Shown: in pieces, positions 32,610 to 45,680 of the stretch
How positions within the stretch are numbered: position 1 is the first letter of the stretch
Layout: the number at the start of each line of letters is the position of its first letter
Assembly: GCA_029204225.1 (NCBI GenBank)
Contig: CM055095.1
Span: 75,271,672 to 75,335,671 of the forward strand
Origin: Diphasiastrum complanatum
Lineage: Eukaryota; Streptophyta; Lycopodiopsida; Lycopodiales; Lycopodiaceae
Reading direction: 5' to 3'
Length of the DNA: 64,000 bases
Notes under the pieces: generated by a model
The model's database searches: none
Seen by the model: the letters and a program-made list of their open reading frames with translations, nothing else
What the model was told of the DNA's origin: nothing
Position numbers and translations under genes: made by a program

Positions 32610-34260
32610 GATAGTGATGGTCGAATATTGAACAACTCGCAAATCTATCGACTCTACAATCCAACTCAAAGAAGGTGGTGATGAGTAGAGATGTGAAGTT
32701 CGACGAATCAACATTTCCATAAATGAGGGAGTCAATAGGCCATGAAGTCTTTTCAATACTTCCAATTGAAGAGGGAGTTCAAGGCCAAACATCAGAAGAG
32801 ATTGAATCAATAAAGCAGACTCAGACATGGACACTAAAACCACTACTCGAAGGAAAGAAGAAATTCGACTACAAATGGGTATACAAGAACTTAAAATTAG
32901 ATGGCAGTGTCAGAAGATACAAAGCTCGACTTGTCACGAAAGGCTACACTTAGAGATATGGTATCGACTACTTTGATACAAAATCCATGATGGTCAAGAT
33001 GTCAACAAGCATCTGACTTTTCCTTGCTTATGCTATGAAATATGATCTGGAGATACATCAAATTGATGTCAACACAGCCTTCTTTTGCGAAGACTTAGAC
33101 GAAATTTTTTTCATGAAGTAGCTTAAAGGTTGTGAAGGCCCGAACAATCGAGATTATGCATGTCGATTGCACATATGTATCTACGGTCTAAAGCAAGCCT
33201 CACGAGCTTGGTATAAAAAGTTGTCAACAAGCATCTGACTTTTCCTTGCTTATGCTATGAAATATGATCTGGAGATACATCAAATTGATGTCAACACAGC
33301 CTTCTTTTGCGAAGACTTAGACGAAATTTTTTTCATGAAGTAGCTTAAAGGTTGTGAAGGCCCGAACAATCGAGATTATGCATGTCGATTGCACATATGT
33401 ATCTACGGTCTAAAGCAAGCCTCACGAGCTTGGTATAAAAAAGTTCGATAGTCTTTTGAAGTTTCTAGACTTCTGTCCGTCGACACAACCTAACTACAGT
33501 GTCTACATTAAAAAGATAGAAAAAAAGTTTGTGATTTTGACAATATTTGTGGATTGTTCTCTGATGATAGAAAACTGTCTAACGTAGTCAAATATCTGCA
33601 AATTATGAAATCACAGATCTAGGAAAAACAACAAAATGTCTGGGTTGAAAGAGACCAAAAGAGAGGAATCATGCATCTGAACCAAAAAAGAGAGGAGTCA
33701 TGCATCTGAACCAGTCCGAATATGCTGAGAAAGTATTGAATCAATATAGGATGATCGATTGCAATGAGAAGGCGACGCCGATGATGGTCAGATCCAGATT
33801 GTCAAAGCAAGACTACTCAAGCATGAATGAGTAAAGAAAGAAAATGCAAAGGACCCCATATCAAAATCTAATTGAGAGTTTGATGTACCTTACAATTTGT
33901 ATGAGAATCGATTTAGCGTACTCTGTCTATGCGCTCAGTCAATTTTTTTTGAATTTTGAAATGCAACACTGGCAGATGGCGAAGCAAATCCTGCAATATC
34001 TGAAAGGAACCTATAATTATGGGTTGATCTACGAAAGAGAGAATGACTTTGTCCTACAGCACTACAGCGATGCAAGTTGGACTAGCTGCAAAGACGACAA
34101 CAAGTCAATATTGGTGGATATTTGATACTATGTGGAGTTGCAATTAGCTAGACGTGCAGACACTGGTATCTCAATCTTCATGTGAAGCAGAATACGTGGC
34201 AGTCTCAAATCAATGAAATCGACAACTAGTATCACCATTTAAGATGTGTCTTCAACATAC
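32610..34260 (+). pseudogene. pol: Copia D reverse transcriptase and RNase H
   Basis: The RT start is TQTWTLKPLLEGKKKFDYKWVYK (32820-32890), then VRRYKARLVTKGY, a stop, IHQIDVNTAFF (33055-33085) and IYGLKQASRAWYKK. A 222-base part is then repeated (see the next entry). FVDCSLMIEN is what is left of the YVDD box (D kept once). RNase H follows: SLMYLTICMRIDLAYSVYALSQF (33880-33950), LKGTYNYGLIY, HYSDASWTS and SCEAEYVAVS. There are many stops. No gag or LTR of this copy is recognised. Confidence 0.85.
33001..33442 (+). repeat. Perfect 222-bp tandem duplication in RT
   Basis: 33001-33219 is repeated at 33223-33441 without a visible difference, including an internal TAG. The period is 222 bases, 74 codons, so it keeps frame. 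It must be younger than the decay of the element, or an assembly error. A second, 31-base duplication (AGAGAGGARTCATGCATCTGAACCA) lies at 33658-33715. Confidence 0.95.
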
Positions 34261-34399
34261 AATAACAAAAAGACAATTGATCCTGACAATTCTCATATCG
34301 TACGTATTTCATTACTGGGTTAGAATATTCGACTTATCGGCCAAATCAATATATTGATCTGTGCACCTAATTAAGTTTGTTAGACAATAAAGACATTGT
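34261..34399. other. No gene seen
   Basis: Spacer between copia D and the antisense LTR. Confidence 0.3.
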
Positions 34400-35427
34400 T
34401 GCATCAGTAAGTTTGATACAAAGAAGCTTACAAACGTCTCAAAGCAATGTAAATGAGATCCAACAATCCTTCCTCAACAACAAACAACCGTTCATTCAAC
34501 CGAATGATGGATCTCAGATTTACAATGTTTGAGTATTTGTAAGTAAACTTCAATCAATACTAGTTTATAACGGCACAATGGATTCTTTAAGATTTGCAAG
34601 TACAAATATTCTGTAGTGAAATGAAACAGTGATTCCGAATGCCTTGATCAGAGTAAAATTTAGAAAAATCAATAGTTCAATTACAAAAGCAATTAAATAG
34701 CCAATTAATTTAAGACAAATTCATGTTTTGAATTTAAGATTGAACACTCACAACAATATCAAGGCTAGAAGTATTGTCTGACCAGAGTAACCAACCACAA
34801 GCCAAATCTGACAAGCAAGACAATCAACTATTAAGGACAAAAACACTTAGCAAGTAGATAGCGTATGAAGGCGAAGAATAGAAAAAAACTTAGAGGACTT
34901 AAGATTCTATGTTCTCCTGAAAACTCGATAATTACATTGAAGCGTTTGTGGAATACATATAGAGGATCGAGCATGAACATACACATCTCTTGACAACCGA
35001 TATGTCGGTTCTTATTTATATTTCTTAACTAACTCTAACCAATTAGAAAATTACAACTGTACAAATTTTATGTGGCATGCTAGTCACACGATTTTGTTCC
35101 AATAAGAAACAAGCACGTCGAAGGTTGCAACATGTACATGAGGTGCGAACAATCTGAATCATCGGGAATATTCTTCTTTTAGGGTTAGCCTTCTATTTAA
35201 GGTGTATGTCATTTCATAACTGCCCTTCATTTAATTGGTCCTTCCTTTAGATTCATTTAGTCGCACATATTTTCCTCGATATATCGTTGAATAGGATTAT
35301 TGTTGTTGCGTCCATCAAATATTTTTTCATATTCGGATATTATCTTCATCATTTGAATGGATTGATTGAGCTTTTGCATTACAAAAATAATAGTTCACAA
35401 AAAAAGTGCATGTAATAGGATATTACA
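34400..35427 (-). mobile_element. Gypsy-type 3' LTR (-)
   Basis: On - the LTR starts TGTAATATCC at 35427 after the purine tract GAGGAGGGGA (35439-35430). Upstream text (DLDCLRGQF in one frame, 35480-35450) suits the end of a gypsy pol. A TATA box TATAAATA lies at 35020-35013 on -. The far end, about 34400, is uncertain. Confidence 0.55.
35013..35020 (-). promoter_or_regulatory. TATA box in LTR (-)
   Basis: TATAAATA about 410 bases into the LTR. Confidence 0.45.
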
Positions 35428-35576
35428 TATCCCCTCCTCAAATGTGAACTGTCCTCGCAAACAATCTAGATCAGCAACAACTTCAAAAGCTTCAAAAGAT
35501 ATTTCTATATTGTTGTCCAATAACTAAGAAGTCTTCATATAGTGGCACCTTTGAGAGGATATCTCCTAAAAGCAAA

Positions 35577-35880
35577 TGAAAGACTAAATACTTCTAATTA
35601 CTCAATTTGAAAGTTTAGACTGGAGTCTATTTTGATACTCCAGGATGTTATGAACATTGTGCTTGGTATTGAAGAGGAGCCTCAAGCACAGCTTGAAATA
35701 CCTGAGTACAAGAAGAGAGCTAGAATGGCTCTACATTTCATTAAGATGAATGTATCTAATAAAAATCTGAGAGAGATAGGATCTTGCACTACAACTAAAG
35801 ATGCTTGGGATGCACTTAAATCCATCTATGAAGCAAACAATACTTCTAGAATACTCTCTTAGGAATCAGATTTTCTAGAG
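35577..35880 (+). pseudogene. gag: Copia-A gag fragment, second copy
   Basis: NTSNYSI..RLESILILQDVMNIV, then RMALHFIKMNVSN and TKDAWDALKSIYEANNTSRIL parallel 1600-1880 of copia-A closely (ESLLILQDVMDIV; ALHFIKKNFTN; KEAWDTLKTIYEIKNTSRFL). It ends abruptly at about 35880. No LTR adjoins. Confidence 0.8.
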
Positions 35881-37126
35881 TTTTTACGGTTTTCTTTTTC
35901 CCATATCGCGACCAGGTACTAAAATACACCATTGATCATCAGATCTTTACAGTCCTAAAATTACTTTTCTAAAAATATTGTTGTCTCATACCATCAGCTT
36001 TTCCTTCCAGAAAATCTTTAACCGCCTCATCTAATATTCTAGAGATCCACTGATCATCTAGATGTCCTATAATTCATATAAAATATTATCTCTTGTTTTC
36101 AAAAATTGGAGAACCCATTTATTTGTATGATTGGCATGCCTATCAAATAGATACCACAAATCAACATCTGATCTTGTGATCTAAACAGAAAAATTAACAT
36201 GGTTCAATATTACATTCTGATCCTTTTTTGTTAATGATAAGTTTCGAATCCCCCTAGATCCAAGAGCATTAACTCTAGGGACAAGCTTCTATTAATTAAC
36301 AAATCCAATGTAATCTATGTATTAGAGTCTACTTCTAACCTCACAATTGACATCCAAACTACGAATAACTCAATGGTTACAAAATATAAGCTAAGAATTC
36401 AACTAAAAAAAATTTTTAAGAAAATTAATAATCGGTGTTAAGCAATTGTTTACAGGGATCAAAAAAATCCTAACTACGAAATACATTTTCCGATCACACT
36501 TACTGTCTCTGATGTCCACTATTCTTCCCCCCTTAGAATTTTTAGTCCCCTGAAAATCTTTTTTAGCTAAGGTACAACGAAAATATAAAAACATTAGTAA
36601 ATGTTAAATAAAAATGAATTACTATAGAAAAAACGTCTGAAACAACTTCATTTCTATCCTATATTTAGATTAATCATTAAATACAGAAATCACTTGTATG
36701 AAAAAACAGTTTTAGTCTGACCTTTTGCATATAAATCACCATAGGATTTAACCGGAAATGAAATCAGTTGTTTTACTTTTAATCAGTTCCTATCAATTAC
36801 AATTTTTTCAATACAATTGGACTGGTTTTTCTTTTCATTAAACTGGCCTTAAGCATTACTTCGTTAAAGGTTTGCAATTAATGAAAAATCCATAAAATTT
36901 GGATTCAAATACTTCTTTTCCTGTATTCAACACAAAAAAAATACTTTTGTCGAATAAAGAACTACCACCAAATATTATTAATTATAAAGTGATAAAGTCC
37001 AAAAACATACTAAGGTTCCAAAAAAATTACAAAAGGCAAAAATTAAAACCCTATCTTTTTCAAAAAAAAAAAAATTTAGGGCCGGCTCTCCCTTCACATC
37101 GTCCAAAAGTAAATCGGGTTTTCACC

Positions 37127-37128
<2 letters not shown>
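35881..37128. other. No gene seen
   Basis: AT-rich spacer. Small frames on both strands have no motif. Confidence 0.4.

Positions 37129-37219
<91 letters not shown>
37129..37219 (+). repeat. (GA)n microsatellite
   Basis: About 45 units, between AT-rich spacer and antisense copia gag. Confidence 0.95.
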
Positions 37220-37224
<5 letters not shown>

Positions 37225-37329
37225 TATGCCAATCTTCCAAGGTTCTCCAACAGCTGTGCGAGTTCGATCGCTGAAAGAATGACAAAAACACTCTACAACA
37301 ACCTTCCTCATCCTCTGCACTGTTGAGTA

Positions 37330-37720
37330 CATATTCTTGTGCACTTTCATCATTTCTTGTCATGTTTTGCAAAGCTTAGTTTCTTAACATGAGCACTATT
37401 GAAATATTATTGGATTCATGAATATTCTTAATAAATGCCAAGCTTCTTTAGCTGAAGTGCAAATGGCAACTTCCGTAAGGTTATTACTAAGATTCATTTT
37501 CACACAATGTAATGCTAATCTTGCCCTCTTCTTGAGCCTCACCAGTTCTTGTCCACTTAAAAGCTCATACTTTTCATCTAGGAGAAGATCAAAGAGATCT
37601 TAAAACACAAGAAATAAGTCCATCCTCACACTCCAAATAGAGTATTTTGTACAGTTTAACTTGTCACTAGCTTCTAAGAAAAATGTGTTTGCTGATCTCA
37701 TCTTCACTACTGACTTGTAC
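37330..37720 (-). pseudogene. gag: Copia gag fragment (-)
   Basis: On - the frame gives CTKYSIWSVRMDLFLVF, then ARLALHCVKMNLSNNLTEV and SAKEAWHLLRIF, the gag N-terminal half, with stops. A decayed PBS lies upstream at 38333-38322, so this is a 5' end of a copia on -. Confidence 0.75.
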
Positions 37721-38321
37721 AATCAATGTACTTCTCGGTCCACACAGAGATCTCTACAAAAATTTAACTCAAAATTGATGAAAAAAACTTGATTCTAACA
37801 CTTCACAACAACTTCACTTGATTCAAATGACCAAATAGACTTCTAGCCTTCCAAATGACTTCTAGTCTTGGCCCTCTCACCCTTTCACTGAGATTGAATA
37901 GAAGTACGATTAATTCACTTCAAATTCTAAACTAACCAAATCAAAAAATCAATGATTTCGATAAACAATGACTCTTTTCCACCTCTTCTTCATAATCTAA
38001 CAAGACTTAAAAATCACTTTTTAGAACTTGTTCTAAACTCTCATTAATTGGATTATATGCTTCCTCGTAGATTTGCATCAAAAATTTCATCAATATGATG
38101 CATAGAAAAATTATCAAAATCCATAATGGAATTTTAAATACAGGTACAACAACTCCCCACACGTTTGAAAAATATACCTGCAACCCACTACCAACAAACT
38201 ATCTCAAACTTTGAAACAATAACTTAGTTTAGGCTCGAAGTCTCAAAACAACTTCTTTAGCATCAAACTTGCTAAATTTGAATTGAGTTTTGATAGTAAA
38301 AAAACTAAACTATGGTACTTG

Positions 38322-38333
38322 TCTCTGACACCA
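38322..38333 (-). other. Decayed primer binding site (-)
   Basis: On - TGGTGTCAGAGA matches TGGTATCAGAGC at 10 of 12 bases and sits about 600 bases upstream of the gag above. Confidence 0.6.
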
Positions 38334-38336
38334 ACT

Positions 38337-39260
38337 CAAAAACCAACATTTAAAACCTTAAATACATCTACAAAAGAGCTTGAATGGTGATTAAATACTT
38401 TGTTAATTAATCTATTAGAAAACTAGCACTCAAATCTTGATCTAGATTGACAACTTCAATCTAATCCACCAAATACAAAAAATATGCAAAATTTAGCTTG
38501 ATCATTTGACATTTTCATGTACATATATAAATCACACGCGTGCATCGATTAATTCATGTCATAAAATGGCTTGGTTTACAAAGCAAAGTGAAAATAAACA
38601 AGGGCTAGTCATGTAAAACCATACGAAGTGTCATCATAAAGTTGGGCCTCAATTTTCCCATGACTTATACAAATCAAAATCATCATTAGGCATAGATATT
38701 TGGATCATGACCTCTAGCTCAATCAAAGATCAACACAAATTCTATTTTGTATGGATGCAAAAGTGAAAGGAGTGGCCATAAATCTATCACCCCCATCTCA
38801 TTGGTGTATAGAATCCAACCACATTGAGAGGTTCAAAAAAAATAGCCCAATCATATGACATATTACAAGGCTCTTGATGTGTAAATTATTGTAATAACTC
38901 AAAGGACCACTAGATATGATGATAGCTCCTTTGTACAAGAGACAGTTTTGAGAGATAAAATGGTTTTGATGTCAAATCCCTAATTGTATTCTATGTCTAC
39001 TCTAGGGCTCTTGATTTTTATCTATTTACCCAAGAATAGGATTGTATCCCTCTGAAATTTTGAGCACTTAGTCTTTTCTTTTTTTTTTAAAGTGCAATTT
39101 AAAAAGCTTGTCTTTTATGAATGATTATATTTTGTGGACAAGAGCTCTTGACTAAATCGAATTCATGTTAGATAGCTTTTAAAAATTTAAATTAGTCAAA
39201 ATAGATTTGGTAGTGTGGAATATCTCATTAATGTACATCATAGTACATCTATTTATAAAC
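38337..39260 (-). mobile_element. Probable copia 5' LTR (-), ends uncertain
   Basis: By position upstream of the PBS this should be the LTR. However, a stretch at 38486-38580 resembles on the + strand the stretch 63860-64000 (GCTTGATCATTTGACATTTTCATGTAC; AATTCATGYCWTARAATGGCTTG), so two elements may be mixed here. Confidence 0.35.
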
Positions 39261-40626
39261 CTCAAAAATCAATATTTTCATTGCAAAAACAATATAATTT
39301 TGATCAAAACACTATAAACACTTGTAAATCAAAGTATGTAATACGACCTAAATAGACTTAAAAAATCTAATAATAGATTTAAAAAATTTGATTACATTCA
39401 CATCTAAAAATCTTAACACAAATAATATAAAATTCAAAAGTGTGCTAAAAATAATCACTCAAAATTGAATTTAAAATTATGACAAATCATACATGTTAAA
39501 AACACGATTGAAATAATAAAACATACAAATTTTCTATTCACTATTATTATTACCAATAAAGATAAAATTTGTAAAATGTCCAAGCTAAAATGATCCGACA
39601 TTATACATTAGTCAAACAATCGATGGACGCATTCAATTATATTTCAATTTTTGTTTATATCTTTTTTTCAATAATATTATTTAAAAATTGTCCTTAACAA
39701 ATTTTAATTTTGCAAATTGTAAAAGCAATCTATTTTTTATCTTTAAATTAAATGAAAATAAAATCTTGATATATTGCAAAACTTAAACATTTCACAATTA
39801 TATTGATAAAACAAAAATTTTAAGATGACATGTATTAATGAACAAAAATACAACATAATATTATTGTGAGTTGATAAAATGACAAGTATTAATGACCAAA
39901 AATGTGAAGATGTGCAAATACACGCCATGTATGTCCCTAGTAACAAAACATTCAATTTAATTAAAAACTTGTTTTTACATGTCTATTAAATTAACATTTG
40001 GTTAGTCTTATATGTATTCCAACATTTAGACATCAACAGTAAATTTCAAATATTCTTAAGATTATTTTTACCTACGATTATTGTTGTGAATCATCGCATG
40101 AATTTTAACTCTTGCTTTTTATTCTTTTGCACGTGTTTTTTTCTAACATTTGATGTATGTTTGCTATGATTAAGAACCTTGGCTATTTGTTTAATACATG
40201 CAAAATACATTTTTACATTTCATAATTAATGAATATAGAAAAAATTTCAGAGATGATGACAATAAAAAGTTCAATAACAAAACTAACTACATAATCTAAC
40301 ACTCAAAATATGGATTTCTAAAATGAAAACCCAAAATTTCTTTCATTGTCAAATAAATTAAGTTCATTATGAATCATTTTTTTGAATATTATAAAATATT
40401 AAAAAAAAAATCACATTTATATGTAAATTGTTTGTATATTGATTCAATGAAAATATATATAAGAACACACTACAAAATTACATAAGTGAAAAAATATTTT
40501 ATTATAAATATTTATAAACTTCACAAAATTATGAAATTACGAATTAAAATTTATTCTACAAAATTGTATACAATTTTAAAAAATCATTATCACTAAATCA
40601 CAATATATAATGAAAATGATTGGCAC

Positions 40627-40680
<54 letters not shown>

Positions 40681-42100
40681 TATTCCTTATAATTTTCATA
40701 ATAGATAAATAATGTCAATAGTTTTTATATACTAAAATATAATTTAAACATTTACATAAAAACATCGATTGCCAATAATTATATTAGATTGTTACTTTAT
40801 CGCATTGTATTTATTTTTCTAAAAAAACTACAATAGATTGACTAAAAAAATGCCTCACTTGAAGCCAAATATTGAATTCATATTCATGGTATCTACTAAT
40901 TTTATTTTTTACAATCGACCAATCAAATTAGACCCACTCATGTCAAGAAAAAAATCCATTTTTTAAACTTTATACATATAGATATTATAAAAACAAATTC
41001 TTATATAATATGAAAAAAAAAAAAAAGGCTATATATATTTTAAATATGAAAAAAATCTTAAAATATCATTAAAAAAAAAGTCAAAATGGACAATTAAAAA
41101 AAACACAATAATAATATAGATATAAAGGGGCATATAGCTTGAATAAAACATTAAATAGAATTTTATTAACCATGCATATGCTTCGATCAATTTTATTTGC
41201 AATGTAATGGATACTATTAGCATGTATAGATTTTCAAAGCAATTTATATTCCATGTAAGTATATGTTAGAAAGTCATATCAATTTTACCATTGAATTTGC
41301 CATCTTAATTGGACCATTCTAATTCAATTGTCACAAGTGCCAACATTAACATTATGAACAATTGTTACAAGTGCCATCAATGACATTATTTACAATTAAT
41401 TCGAATGTGAAAACAGATTCGTCCCAAAATATTAAATTTTGATGAAATGCAACATTTGCTAACATCAACCATTGAATAAAATAAGATTCCAAAATTACAA
41501 ATGAAATATTCACATACACAATAATATAAAACATTGAACAACAAACCAAAAAATTTTCACAACAAAAAATATTCAAACAAACAATAATATCATGACATAA
41601 AAAATATTATGCTTAAAAAGATACAAAATATCATTACATCACATATATTATGCTAAAAAAAATAATTAATTGTGATAAATATATTAAACCAATAACAATT
41701 TACCGATTTAATTTTCCAAGCCTATTCTTGAGAGGTTTTAACATTTAACATATTATTGTTCTCAAAAACAGAAGAATCTAATTCATTACACATTTTAAAT
41801 AACATGTACAAAATTAACCACTACTTGAAACTAAATAAATTGAGCATGGACAAACTCTTAAAAATGCCTCTGAATCTAAAACAACTAACATATTGGTCAG
41901 ATCACAATCCAACTTATTTCAATTTTAATTTGCAAGACAACAGTCCAAAATTCCAAAACTTTGATCGCAAAGCATTTAATTCACAAATATCATGCCGGTA
42001 TTATGTTAAAAAGCTTAATGATACTGATTTAGAACACAACACCACTATAGTTTTGTTTAATACAAGCTCTCTCTTGGTCTTCCTTTGATCACTTATTAGA
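39261..42100. other. AT-rich desert with (TA)n
   Basis: Very AT-rich with a pure (TA)24 at 40631-40678. An open frame at 41756-42088 (+, 110 codons) has no known motif and lies in low-complexity DNA; I do not call it. Nothing else is seen. Confidence 0.5.
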
Positions 42101-42156
42101 TATTATAGAGTCATCCATTTGCAACAAAAGCATAGCAATGTTTGGAAAGAATCAGT

Positions 42157-45100
42157 CTACCATAGCAGTTGTGAGGAGTGATATCGGACACATGGCATCA
42201 TCCGGTTGGTTAAGAGCAAGCAGATTCTATGCCATAGCAAGAATCCTAAAAAGTTTTTAATCTCCACCGTAGATCTGCAACTGCTATGTCTGATATTCGT
42301 CATCCAACAGTGGGCTACATGTTGTAGCCATCCTCGCCGCTCTAGCGACTCAATAGTGCTACAGAGCAAGTAGCCACCTCTGCACGAAGAATACCTAGTC
42401 CTTAACTAGTTCAAGGAAATTCCTGAATTCTTGCTAACAGAATATGCGTGACTAGAAAACTCTAGTAGCAAATGTGAATATAGTGAACTCCGTTTCCATC
42501 TTCGATTTTCAAGGTTGAATCACAAATCCTTTTAGATTATGTTGTGCATATTCATGGTGGGGCTAGCTTTTTTATGATAGCAGTAATTTCAGGAGCCGAT
42601 GCTCATGTCAGCTTACGAAATTTCTCAAAAAACTTAGGAATAAGTGTCTGAGCTTTATACAGCGTGAAAGATCGTGAGTGCAATCTAAGACACTTTACTG
42701 CAAGTTCCAAGATGCGCATACCTGTTTGCAAATGGCATGGGAATCCCCAGCAAATGTGGATCGAACGTTCATCGAGGCGGGCCAACATCTGTAAAAATAA
42801 CGAGGCTGTAAATGCAAATTACTCAAAATTCGAGGGAGTCGCCTTCAAGGCACTTTGCTTTGTTTCTTTTCCAATACAGTTAAACCCTCCCAGCCATTTA
42901 ATTGAGCAATTAAACAGAATGCACCAGCACGGCTTACGATATTTGGAATCATATTAGGTCATGGAATAGTTGAGGAACTAAAAATCTCTAACGTTCAGTT
43001 AGACCATATATCAAACTAACAACATATACAAATTCTAAAGACACATTCAAAATCATCCGAAAACATACCATCAGATGCACGGGTCTGATAATACAATTTT
43101 CACAATGGCAAATGAGTTGCTGAAAAAATACAATAACCTGTCAAAGCTGTTACTAATTCATAAGCAAACGGCTAGTTTCGAGTCGTTCAGTCTTTAAAGA
43201 TCTGGAGAAAATGGCAATACATGTGCATATAGCATAACGTAGTTATTCTGACAATAGTTCCTCGTCCAACTATGATGCACTTCCTCCTCAGATCATCAGT
43301 GACTATCCCTGTTTGTGCCTTATTGCTTAGTTGATCTGCAGCAAGAACAACGACAAAGATTATAGTTCAATCACTACGAAAGTGGACTTTCTTCTACCAT
43401 AAAGTAGACCGCCGCCAAATATCTAGAACCTTTAACCGCGATAACCATGACTCCAGAGACAATTCTGAGACGGATGCTACTCGTAGCAAGAAGTCGACTC
43501 TCATGTTTCATTCAAAGCAAGACAAACAGTAAGTAGGCAAAGTTCAGGATCTGTAAAGTGCTCGGATCAAACACCCCCCACAAATCATTAAGCCGCACAA
43601 AATCGTTACGCACCTGGTGTCTGACTTCGATTTGGAGACAAGGGAACCTGGAAACGTGGCGTTCATATCGAAAAGGCATATTCAGCATACAGAAACAAGA
43701 GGCTGAATTGTGGTGAAGCAGATGTATGGTTCATCAATGTTGCATCTAAGTCCCTACAGAGAAAAAATGGAGGAAAGCAATGACAATGGGCTCAAGCGGT
43801 AGATAAACGTTCTAAATCCCTGAAACTTTCAAGATCGGAAGGTAGAGGAAATCAAGTGGATTGAGGACGTAGAAAAGATGACTATGTAGAAAATTGAAAC
43901 CGAATCAGCACGGCCTAGATTCCCCTGTTTCCATATCAAAACCAGACACCAATGTTCAGAGAATCGATGAGTACCAGTAAAATACGTGTAACCCATCTCC
44001 CTTGCAGTGAATTAAGTTGTGAGTAGAAAATGATCTGGCTATTGAAACTATAATAAATATCATAAACGGCCGAAACCGGAGCCCTGTGTTATCCTAAAGA
44101 ATAAGCGCCAACGAATTGCTGAAGTAAATGTTGTTTTCATTGCAAGCTGGAAGACACCTGTAAAGATAACATCTAAGCGACCATAAGTAGACAGTGAGTT
44201 ACTAACACTGCTGATGCAAAGCTTGACGCATGCGAGTCACTTATATGCATGCATTTCCAGGTCCGGTGAGACTCGGTTCCTCTTGCCATACTGGCATCAA
44301 GTTTCAAAAGAAACCATGGATACTGCCCTGATTTGACGTCGACACAAGTACAGCTAAAAATACTATGTCATCCACTTGGCCGTCCATAATCTATTTGTCA
44401 AATCTCAATGCATGTTCTTTGTTTTCACATGAACAAAGAACTTCCGTAAAGCATCTTTCTAGCTAAAGTAAGTACTGAGTCTGCTGAAATGGAGAACGCT
44501 GTAACCTGCGTACCTGCCACTGAAACTATTCAATGATACATTGATACATGTTACAAACATTGGGAACGACACAGCTCACTCTGTATTTATTGTGTTCATC
44601 TAAAACACAATTCCGTGTAAACTTTCCTTTTCCTGAAAGTGAAAAAAGATCTGCGAATAACCTATTCGTAGCTCCACACACTGACACGGACGATATACAC
44701 TTTAAAGTTTAGCTACACACACCGACACGGACGCACGCCCTCGTTTAAAAATGTTTGCAAGAGATTTTGTGAAAACCGTGCTCCAAATATGATTTAGAAG
44801 GCTATACTATAGCCTACGAAATATCACAGTGAACTTGCATATGACCTAGAAAATGCGATGAAATGTAGCTTATAAGAATCTAAAATACTGGGAGAAGGTT
44901 CCTACGGCACACAAATCATACCTCCAAGATATTCTACAACTCTCAAGCAACCAGCAAACAACACAACGGGCAACGGATCTCACGAAGATCTCAGAGTATT
45001 TGCTTAAGGACCTTAACGTGTCCTATCCAGAACAGCGGCGACACGAGAGCCTTCGCCACGAAGATGGTTGATCCGTGATATTTGCATGTCAAGTCACCCC

Positions 45101-45360
45101 CGAAAAACGCCAGCCGTAGCTGTATAATTCTACAACGGAGGAGGCTGGCTATAATAAGCAAACCTTTTTTTTTGTGATAATCCAGAAAAAGGCAGACATG
45201 AATTATTTCACGTGAAAGAAATGGCTGAAATGCGACTGGCAAAACATGAAGCACTTTGTCGTAGAAACTAGAAACGATGATCGTAATTCGTCCTGACTCC
45301 TCCAACTCCATCAACAGATAGCTGGCTCAGCGGCCTGGCTGCGATGGACGTTGGTAAGGA
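42157..45360 (-). ncRNA. Candidate spliced transcription unit
   Basis: This 3.2-kb stretch has no retroelement text and a more balanced base composition than its neighbours. On - it shows splice-like exons in order. Exon A ends 44922 (CTTGGAG|GTATG). Exon B is 43753-43614 (TCTCTGTAG| .. ACACCAG|GTGCG). Exon C is 43335-43069 (CTTGCTGCAG| .. GATG|GTATGT). Exon E is 42788-42722 (TTTTTACAG| .. AACAG|GTATG). Exon F starts 42379 (TTCGTGCAG|). Joined frames are short, so a long noncoding RNA or a pseudogene is likelier than a protein gene. Exon A holds a 107-codon frame (45314-44991) with no known domain. The start is unknown; 45360 is a guess. Confidence 0.35.
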
Positions 45361-45680
45361 ATCAGCATTCAGGGTTTAATGGACGAGGATGAGACCGGCT
45401 AATTGGAATTCGGCCCAACCCCGCCGCGCCACTGCATCAAAAGACGAGCGCTTAAAGGATGCGTTACATCCGTACTGCCACAAATGCATCCAGCCTTGAA
45501 GGGTACACCGTACGGTATAGATTCTTGGGCTGCAACTTGCGCGTCCCATCGACCCACGAGCCACAGATCAAGGTGCAACTTGAGAGAAAAAAGATACGAG
45601 TTATGGGCAGCTGCAAGTTGCAAAAGCCATGTCAAAGCCCTCTCTCTGTCCTGCAAACAAAGGTACAATTTCTCAAAATT
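45361..45680. promoter_or_regulatory. GC-richer segment, possible promoter of the unit above
   Basis: It is clearly GC-richer than its surroundings and has CCGCCGCGCC and CCGTACGG. It lies just upstream of exon A on -. No TATA box is certain. A frame at 45403-45876 (+) crosses it without a known domain. Confidence 0.3.

Noticed and set aside
41756-42088. 110-codon frame on +
   Set aside because: It is open by chance in very AT-rich, lysine/asparagine-coding DNA. No motif, no neighbours.
43120-43137. An intron between acceptor CAG at 43120 and donor at 43137 on -
   Set aside because: It would be 18 bases, too short for any plant intron; exon C is therefore run through to 43069.
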